A stretch of DNA of 64,000 nucleotides, taken from NCBI GenBank assembly GCA_024180945.1, contig JAKSGN010000021.1, positions 868,001-932,000 on the forward strand. The letters are read 5' to 3'. Positions 56,173 to 64,000 of this stretch are shown here, in pieces; within the stretch, counting starts at the first letter, position 1; each line of letters opens with the position of its first letter. The notes beneath the pieces were generated by a model. That model did no database searches. It was not told the origin of the DNA and was given only the letters and a program-made list of their open reading frames with translations. Source of the stretch: Macrophomina tecta (lineage: Eukaryota > Ascomycota > Dothideomycetes > Botryosphaeriales > Botryosphaeriaceae). The translations under genes were made by a program, and so were the position numbers.

Positions 56173-59100
56173 GGCTGATGGAGTAGAACCACGATATTCC
56201 GGCCCAAGTCAGCACTTGAGAGAAGAGAGGAGCGACTTCCTCTACGGAGCTATCACCGGCTGACTAAGGGGCCGGCGGTTGCGAAGAGTCCACGAGAGCC
56301 GGCTGAGGTGCCGTCGGTCGCGTCAGTCGGCAGCGACGGCAGCAGAAGCAGCGGCGAGTAGCTGCGGGCGGGCGTTCGGTCTGTGTAACGGTCGTCGGAA
56401 TGTATGCAGGCACGAGCCCCGCTTACTCGCATGAGAGAGATCCGGGGAACGGGCGGGAAAAAACAAATAAAAAAAAGGCGAAGAAGCTTCTTTTCTTCGC
56501 TGCAGGACCCTGTCGATTGGAGCAGGTTCAAGAGAGGGAGGGGGGCGGTGCTTGCGGAGCCCGGCCCTTTTTGTTTTCTTGTCCAACTCATGTCCCTCGT
56601 GCGCAGAAGGGAGGGAAGAAATAGGAAGAGAGGGAAAAGGTTCCAGCGCGCTGGTACCTGGGCCTTCTTTCGGCAACGTTTCATCAACACGCTTGCCCGG
56701 GCGCCGGGGGGGAGTAGGCGGAACTGGATCCCCTCCATCCCGGACAATCGACCGAGCAAACGAAGGATGCGTGGGGTTGAAGCGCGGAGGGTCAGCACGC
56801 TGGTGGGAGCGGCCGGACCCGTCGGCCGTTGGCTGTCACTGCGCGCGCCGCGTGGAAAAAGCACCCGATAGCCGGTGAGTTTCGTGCCAATGAGCTTCCC
56901 GTGCTGTTCTCCTTGAGTTGCTCTCCACTGGCACCATGTCCTCTCTCCCCCCCTCTGCCGTGCCGGTCACGCTGGCACGGCACTGCCGTTCTAGAAGGCC
57001 GGCCGCCCGACCCTGACTCGCCAGGTGCCTGGCCGGCCGGCACGCCATATCGGCCCGCCGCTGCTCGAGTGGAGATCCTGAGCCACCCGTTCGGTTTTGT
57101 GGCGTGTTGTTGTGTGGCGCAGGAGGGGCACGAGTAAGTCAGTTCAAATGCACCGAGCGCGGCCTCCTGGGCCACCATTGCCCTGAATGAGCAAGCTTCC
57201 AACGACTGATCTTCACAAGCTTGATATTGCCTCAGTGACGGTTCGAGCAGGCTCGTTCCTGCCGCGCCAAGCGCGCGCTCTCCCGCTTTGTCCGTCCTCT
57301 CCCGTCGTCCTGCGGCCCGTGTCGGCCGCCGTCTCCTCGAACGGGAAGATCCCGTGCTACTGTCGACATGCGCAATGCACTCGTAAACGGTTTATGCTTA
57401 CAATCTCCGTCCTCCGCGGCGAATGCCGGTCAGCTTCCCACCACTGCGGTACGACCATCGACCGTCTGAATCTTCTTCAACAACATGGTCAATCGGCTAG
57501 GTCAAGTTCTGTCTGGCAGGACGTCCTATTCGCGGGTAGGACACTGCAAGGTAAAGAACGCGTGAGCACGAGTGAGACGCGCCAAGAGCGACTTGCGTCC
57601 CTACCCGTGGTGGATCCCTATTGGTGTCTCGTTTCCACTTGCGATACGTCACACTGCCCTCTTATCACCAGTCAAGGGAGGTCGTGATAGAGTAAGTGGC
57701 GGTGAGGTAGAGGCGACGGTGACCCGAGTATTGTGACCAGAAAAAAAAAAAAAAAAAAGTAGAGCCGGGGCTGTGCCTCCCGGAGAGTATCCATTGGGAA
57801 GTGATGGTTGCGGAAACACGTCCGATACTCACGGACCTCACTCTCTGACGCCGCGTGCTCTCCGTATAAAGAGAGCATATAACAGTTTTTGCAGATCTCA
57901 CGCGAGCCGAGCCTTCGAAGCGAACACAGCCGCCAATCCCTATCCACATCGAATCCAAGCAATCATCGTATTTGCGGCACAGCATTCGGCGTTGTTTCCA
58001 AAAGACAAAAGAAGGGGAAAGGAATACGCGAAGGTTCGGATGCGCTCTGTACCATAAGTCGTGTTCCGAGCCCGGGGGTGTAGTCGGAACCCTCCGGGGA
58101 CGAAGGCGGCACGTCGGTGACTCGTGCACCAAAGAAACTGGGTAGTTCCATATTAGCCATAGAAGTGACAGCGTATGAAGGTCCAGGTCTCTGTGAACGA
58201 TCACCGACCCTGTCCTGGAGAGCACATGGTGGCCCCCGGGATTGTCGCGCTCACACCTGGCTTCTTAAGGGCGATGACGGCACATTCCTTGCATATGCCA
58301 CGTTCTGGGGGGTTCCTCCCAGGGACCGGGGGTGGGTGGTGATTGGAACAGGCGAGTCCGCATGAGCGGAGTTCATCAGGCGATGTTGTTGTGGGCTGCT
58401 TGAGGCTCCAAAGGGCATATCACGGCGGTAAGCAAGACCGTTTCCTGCAAGAAACTGCGATTCCAGCATGGAGTTGCAATTCCTCTCGGGGCGGAAAGCC
58501 AGCAACAAAGTCAGGCTGGAGCGCGTGGTACATAAAGAAGCCCCCGTCGGCGCTTTCCGCCTCTTGCTCGTGTCAATCGAGAGCTGATTGGTTGCGAGGC
58601 CAGCAAGTATAACCGGCGTGCAGCGCATGGCCGGAGACACGAAGCTGAAGACGGGCAAGCTCGAAAGCATTCTCCGCAACTTCAGACGTCTGGCAAAATC
58701 CCCGCAAAGGCCGAGATGGCTCAATGGGGCTGGCGGATGCCTCTTTTGCCTGATGGCACGGTCACGGGACCGGGGTGGTCAGGACGTGTCATGAGTTCTG
58801 GAGGGCAGGGCGTCCGGAGCGGACCGGCGCTGCGGCTCAAAGCAGAATAGGGCTGAACGGTTCGCGGAACTTGGGAGGCGAAGAAATCTTCCTGTTTGAA
58901 TGTAGATTTTGAGGACTGCGGTCAGACGAGGCAATCAGGCACTCCGTCGCGCCTGAAGGCGGCAGGAACCTTGTTGATCGGGTCGAAGATTGGTAACTCG
59001 TCTCGCCCGCAGGGATGCTGCCTGGCCGAAAATCAGCCTCGCCTACAGAAAGGCCTTGGGTGTTTGAAGAACTTGTCCAAACTGCCGAAACATGCCTGTC

Positions 59101-59699
59101 TCGGGCGACGGTTTGGCCGGGTGTGAGTAATAGATGTTAGCTGGCCGCTGATAATGGGCGCCTCCGGCAGTGTCCGCTCACGAGCTGGCTACTCGCAGCG
59201 GGGCGAGGCGGATAGCGAGGAAATTCGACAAGGTCTGAGAACAAGGGAGGCGCGCATGCGGCGAGGCAAGCTGGCGAAGAGGGAGGTGTTTGTCTTGGAA
59301 GCAGCGCGAGAAGCAGGCCAAAAGCCCGGCGGCCAAACGTCGGCGGGCCGTTTGTGACGCCTGACCGCACATGCCACCTCTTGCTCTTCCGTCGCTTATC
59401 GAAAATTTGAGGACGCCGGGGTTGCAGTGCGCCTGGGAAAGCGAAAGGGCTGCTGAGGTGCAGTCCGTAGAAGACGTCAAAGAGCGCCACCGGATGTACG
59501 AGTCAGGGAAGATGTATGGGAAACTCAACGCTATGCACAGTTAAGAGTTTGACATGTCAGAGTTATACATTGTGGACACCCGGCCCAATATCTACATCAA
59601 AGAAGTGCTAATTATGCCTGACGGACATTTTGCCAATCCCTGCATTACCCAACCGTGTGGCCGTCGAACTTTTATTGATCAATCAAGAAAGGGATGTGC
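56173..59699. other. 3.5-kb region without a recognisable gene
   Basis: Many 60-200 codon frames overlap on both strands with no family motif, no consistent splice chain and no internal repeats. An A18 run lies at 57741-57758. It may hold a non-coding RNA or a lineage-specific gene; I see nothing I can support. Confidence 0.4.
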
Positions 59700-60644
59700 T
59701 TAGCAGGCCTGGGCGTCAGCGGCAGTGTACTTGCAAGCAGTGCTAGGGCCGCTGCCGGCAGCCTCGGGCTCGCTGCCGTCCGTGACACCGTTGAACTCCT
59801 GGCAGATGGTCTCGACGCCGGTGGCGCAGGTGTTGGTGATGGTAGCAGCTGCGCATTGTTAGCATTGCCTCATCGCTTGCAAAATCAGGAGTTACTTACT
59901 GTCGCCCATGTTGGAGTTGATGCCGACCAGGATGTCACCAGACTCAGCGGTAACGCCGTCGATGGTAACGTGGCGCTCGGGCATCTCGTCGCAGTTGCCA
60001 CAGCTGCGGTAGAGCTTGCCGAAGTCCTTGACGAGGAAGCCAGAGACAGCGAGAGTGCCGCCGCCGTTGTGCTGGAGAACCTTGTCTTCGGCGCCCTGAG
60101 CACCACCGCCGATGATGTGGGTAGTGCCAGAGGCGCCCTGCTCCTTGATGGTGAAAGCGTCCTCGCAGACGGCGACCCACCAGACGTTCTTGAGAGTGCA
60201 GGAACCAAAGCAGTGGACACCCTCGATCTGATCGGCGGCGATGATGACGTTGGAGAGAGTACCGCCCTCCTCGATCATGAAGACAGCGTCGCTGTCGCCA
60301 CCCTCAGCCTGGCCAGTGCAGGAGACACCGCGGCCGAAGGCCTTCATGCCACCGTCGAAGCTGCCGGTGACGGTCATGGGGGCGCTGAGCTGGCTGGTGC
60401 CGGACGAGGCGGGGAAGCCAGCGGCGGCAGTGGCGCCGCCAGTGACACCAGGGGTGGCCACGGGAGTGGTAGGGGTGTTGCCGGGGGTCTGGACAGGAGT
60501 GGAGGCGGCGGCGGCAGCAACGCGAGCGTTGTTGGCGTTGGGGAAGCCCCAGCCCTTGCTAGGGTCACGGGGAACCATGAAGGCGTCGGTGGAGACGGCC
60601 AGGGCGGCGAGGCCGAAGGCGAGCGAGCGGATGCTGTACTGCAT
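59700..60644 (-). CDS. secreted pectate lyase, polysaccharide lyase family 3
   Basis: 297 residues from exons 60644-59900 and 59848-59700. Signal peptide ([15 protein letters not shown]), a 40-residue Thr/Pro/Ala/Gly linker, then the PL3 beta-helix domain: [76 protein letters not shown]. The second exon supplies [16 protein letters not shown] and the closing Cys. It cleaves unmethylated pectate by calcium-dependent beta-elimination outside the cell. The N-terminal linker is unusual because PL3 enzymes are often just the catalytic domain. Confidence 0.95.
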
Positions 60645-62507
60645 TTTTGGATGGGCTTGTTGGTAGGGTAGGTTGGAGAGGCAGGGAGTAGACAAAGTTG
60701 GATTGGCTATCAAAGACCGTTGTAATGGAATGTCCGTCTGGATGGTGTCTTGCACAGCAAGGAACGAATGAAGAAGCGAGTTGATGAGGTGAACCTGTCG
60801 ACCAAAGTTGTGATACTTTGCCGTCTTTTAAAGAGCTCTAGGTGCCCAGCCGTCCGAGGGAGTGACAAGCATTTTGGCCAACACGGGCTTTGGCGAATGG
60901 CAGTGGGGCGTTCCGTGAAACGTTCTGCCGGAGATCAGACACTGATAGCAGTGCAGAGATGCAGGATTGCGTAGTCAGAGGACCGCCAAGCCGCGTGCAA
61001 TGCCCCTCAGGGCATGGATCCGGACCGTTTCGAGCGAGACGGTAGGTGGAAGAACCACATTGGAAACAGAGAAAGACCGGGGAGATTGGCGGGAGCTGGC
61101 TTGGCGCTTCAAGTTCATTCGCGGGGTGGGCGGATGGGCAGTCGAGGCGGAGCCAGAAAGGGTCGGGGTTGCACATCAGCGCGGGCCTTGGCACGGCTTG
61201 CCGCTGTTTAACGGATGTTTAGACAGCTTGGCGCTCATCAGGACGAAACATGGGGGGCGCTATTTGGAAACATCACGGAGCTCTTCGCGCGCTTGGAGGA
61301 GGCACAGGCGGAAACGCGGCCGAGGCGCTGGCCGTCTAGACCAGAGTAGGAGAATTAGGCGTGACAATCCGATCGTCCTGATCATCTATATCGTGGCCGA
61401 CGTCAATATAGATCGGGTCCACCGTGGCGGAGAGTGGAGCAGTGGTTGAGAGCGAGGGCGGAGAAGGCTGTTGGAGCGGCCGTCAGCCCACAGTCAGGCC
61501 GAGCCGGGCAAGAGGGCGTTGGCGGGTGATGAGGAGCGGCAGGGGCAGCTGGGAGAATGTTTCAAGGCCCTGGATGGCTGGCGAGCACAGCTGAAAGGGT
61601 TAGTGATCAGTGGGCGGGAGGTGCAAGCGAGCGGGTCGGGTGCGGCGAGGGCAGCGGAGCGGAGGGCCAGGCTGGGCTGCAGACACGGCATTGCGAAGGA
61701 GCGGCGAGCATGAACAAACGGCGGGCGGCGGCAGCGGTGCTGCATGACGCCGCCTTGAAACGGCAGAGGCGGTGGTGGTGGGCGGTGGTGGTGGGCGCTG
61801 GTGTTGCGACTGCCGTTGCCGCGCGTCGCCCAGAACGGAAAGCGCACGTGACCTCGGGGATCGCACGCCCGCGCTCGCGTCTCGCCTTTCGATCGTCGCG
61901 CCCGCGGCCAGCCAGATGGCTCCGCTCGGGCGCTCTCCCTCTCGCTCTGCCTCTCGCTCTGCCTCTCGCTCGCCGTCGCAATGTCGCGCCCGCCATCGCA
62001 TCGCCTCGCACCGCCTCGCGTCGCCTCGCGTCGGGGGCTCCGCGCCAGATAAGAGGCCCCCCGCCATCTGCGCGGCAAGATCGACAGCGCAATGTAGCAT
62101 CCGACTCATTGCAGTGGACCGCGCGTTTCCTCCAATCGCGTGCATTGACGCTGCTCCTCTTCCTGTTCCTGTCGCTGCTGCTGCCGGTGCCTGCATGCCC
62201 TAGCCGCCTGCCCTGTTACGCCCTTTCGCTGCGGCTGTCGCTCACCTGCTCACGTCTGCAACACCATCTTCTTGTCTGCCAACATGCCGTGTTTGTTCTG
62301 CGTGCACTCGCCCTCGCCGTCCACGCTTATCCGGATGAATGCCCCGGCGGAGTCAGGCAGCGTCACTAGCTCGAGATATGTCGGTAGCAGGTGAGGGTTA
62401 CAGTCGGGTCCCAGAGTGGGATGCCATCAGCATGTAAAAATGTCACCCTCTTGCTCTGCTTCTGCCAGCCCAGCGCCTCTCCTGCTGCCCTGCGCCTCAG
62501 CTCGGCC
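60645..62507. other. divergent gap, no gene seen
   Basis: 1.9 kb between two secreted carbohydrate-enzyme genes. The long plus frame at 61557-62369 is Arg/Ala-rich with no family features. Confidence 0.5.
61938..61973. repeat. 12-bp tandem repeat, three copies
   Basis: Unit CCTCTCGCTCTG, two exact copies and one with two changes. Confidence 0.85.
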
Positions 62508-64000
62508 ATGATCTCCCTGACATTCGATGCCGTGTGCCTCCTGGCTGCCGCCGTTGGCTGCCTTGCCGCTCCGTCCGGACGCGACTGGCTCGGTGCCGCT
62601 TCCAGTGATGTGAGACCAACACCACTGAGGTGATTGCGACGCTGGCTGACGTGGATTAGGTCGTGACCGTGTCTCTGCTCCAATCCCTCAACAACAGAGC
62701 CTTCGGCCACTTTCCCGGGGATGCCGACTTCGACGGCTCCGCGCAGTCTTATCCGGCCTCCGAGCTGCAGTACTCGGGTTCCTTCACTTCGACCGCAACG
62801 GGGGTCGAATATCTCTTTCCCGCCTCCCAAGCTTCGAACGCCAGCGACAACGTGCTGTGCCTTGGTCAGACCATCTCGGTCCCGGCAGCATCTTATCTGA
62901 GCGCCCAGCTCCTGGTGGCTAGCGACAAGAGGGACACCATCGTGTCCGACAACATCACCTTCACCTACGCCGACAACACCTCCTCCGTGGTGGAGATCCG
63001 TGCCGAGCCATGGTGGGCCTTCTTGACCATGTACAAGGGCGAAGTGATTTTGCCGTACCGCTACCTTGCCAATGATACCAACTTCAACACCACCCATGTT
63101 TACGAGTGGTCTGGCGCTTTGGATCCCTCAAAGCAGCTGGCCTCCATCACTCTGCCATCCACCAGCAATACCACTACTGGGCGTATGCACGTCTTCGCTT
63201 TGTCCCTGCGCAGCCCCTCCGGGCTTCGCGCCCAACACATTCGCCCCACCCAGAAGCAGGAGGAGGGCAATGTGCAGATCGTTGAGGTGACTGTCGGCAA
63301 TTCTGGCCCAGGCTGGGTCCATGGTGGCGGAGTGTGGGTCACTGTCGAGGCTCCTGGCGTTAGGACGGTCAGGCCAGCTCAGATCAAACGCCTGCGCGCC
63401 GGCGACCAGAAGAAGGTGAACGTGGGCGTCGTGGGGTCCTCGCGCTCCACTGCCACCGTCAGACTGTCAAATGGAAACGAGACCACCAGTTTCACCTTTC
63501 CCGATGTCGACTTCGGCCTGAAGAATTACACCGAGTCGCTGGACAGCCTGACGCTCCATGAATCTCCCGACTGGTTCAACAACGCCAAGTTTGGTATTTT
63601 TATCCACTGGGGCCCTTATGCCGTGCCTGGTTGGGGGAACTCAACCCCCTACGAAGTATATGCTGAGTGGTACTGGTGGTACTCCCATCACCTCGCCGCT
63701 GACAAGGCCGACACCTACGACTATCACCTGCGCACCTTTGGCCCCGACGTCAACTACGACGACTTCTTCGTCAATTTCACTGCTGCAAACTTCGATCCTA
63801 AGGCTTGGGTCGATCTGTTTGATGATGCCGGTGCCCAGTATTTCGTACCGACCACCAAGGTTTGTTTTGAGCGGTCCTAGTCACCGTTTCCCCGCAGGCT
63901 GACGCTCTTCAGCATCATGATGGCTTTGCGCTGTTCGACCCGAAGGAGACGTCCAACAGAAGCGCGCTAAACTACGGGCCCAAGCGAGATCTCCTGAAGG
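62508..64000 (+). CDS. secreted GH29 alpha-L-fucosidase, 3' end beyond window
   Basis: Exons 62508-62609, 62660-63859 and 63913 to the window end. Signal peptide (LTFDAVCLLAAAVGCLA), then about 300 residues of Ser/Thr/Asn-rich beta-type sequence with many N-glycosylation sites, as in the long fungal GH29 form. The catalytic barrel begins at WFNNAKFGIFIHWGPYAVPG and continues EWYWWYSHH; after the third exon starts, HHDGFALFD matches the conserved first strands. The catalytic nucleophile Asp lies downstream of the window. Retaining enzyme that removes alpha-L-fucose from glycans. It diverges from the pectate lyase, about 1.9 kb apart. Confidence 0.93.

Noticed and set aside
57230..57260. GGTTCGAGC as a tRNA B box
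   Set aside because: No matching A box or cloverleaf arms around it; other GTTCGA hits in the window failed likewise.
59694..60671. 325-codon plus-strand frame opposite the pectate lyase
   Set aside because: Antisense mirror of the PL3 gene; low-complexity and without family features.
61557..62369. 270-codon plus-strand frame between pectate lyase and fucosidase
   Set aside because: Arg/Ala-rich, overlapped by equally long minus-strand frames; composition artefact.

Overview
The window is nuclear DNA of a filamentous ascomycete (Pezizomycotina; the gene content fits a dothideomycete, but that rank is inference). The basis is: genes broken by many 45-70 nt GT-AG introns, fungal-only families (Zn2Cys6 and C2H2/fungal_trans regulators, DAL5-type MFS carriers, a HET-domain relic, PL3 pectate lyase), and a single dispersed 5S rRNA gene. 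I assembled gene models by hand from reading frames, splice signals and protein motifs; none was checked by alignment.

Left edge (1-5.8 kb): an SPT23/MGA2-type IPT regulator that loses its C-terminus, then a complete hAT transposon (2147-5006) with perfect 21-bp terminal inverted repeats and an intact 748-residue transposase, then an AHL-lactonase-like metallo-hydrolase cut off exactly at the right repeat. The flanks carry no matching 8-bp target duplication and neither broken gene resumes on the other side, so the element appears to sit on a rearrangement junction.

Accessory cluster (5.8-19.2 kb): DAL5-type transporter, a double-domain carboxymuconolactone-decarboxylase-like (CMD) protein, metallo-hydrolase MBL2, a single-domain CMD protein, a C2H2/fungal_trans regulator, a beta-hydroxyacid dehydrogenase, metallo-hydrolase MBL3 and a zinc alcohol dehydrogenase. 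It looks like an undescribed catabolic cluster for a lactone or aromatic substrate. A heptamer, CCCCGCA, lies in the promoter of every one of these genes: ten exact copies, all on the same strand, in about 3.3 kb of intergenic DNA. The site is compatible with the two fingers of the regulator encoded in the cluster. This is the main discovery candidate.

Second module (20.1-27.3 kb): a PRISE-family reductase and a DHA1-like MFS carrier diverge from a promoter built of two interleaved inverted-repeat pairs around a CCAAT palindrome, followed by a Zn2Cys6 regulator. It lacks the CCCCGCA motif and may be a separate regulon.

Housekeeping part (27.8-64 kb): a DOA4/UBP4-type deubiquitinase and VPS27 (ESCRT-0) in divergent orientation, a GT32-type glycosyltransferase, an alpha/beta-hydrolase relative without the usual nucleophile, a decayed HET gene, a small mitochondrial protein, an SKG6-like membrane protein, a 1634-residue coiled-coil protein, mitochondrial ribosomal bL33m, the 5S rRNA gene, a GXWXG/DUF4334 protein, a PL3 pectate lyase and the start of a GH29 alpha-L-fucosidase running off the right edge. 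Long gene-free gaps here carry A or T runs of 15-26 nt and microsatellites.
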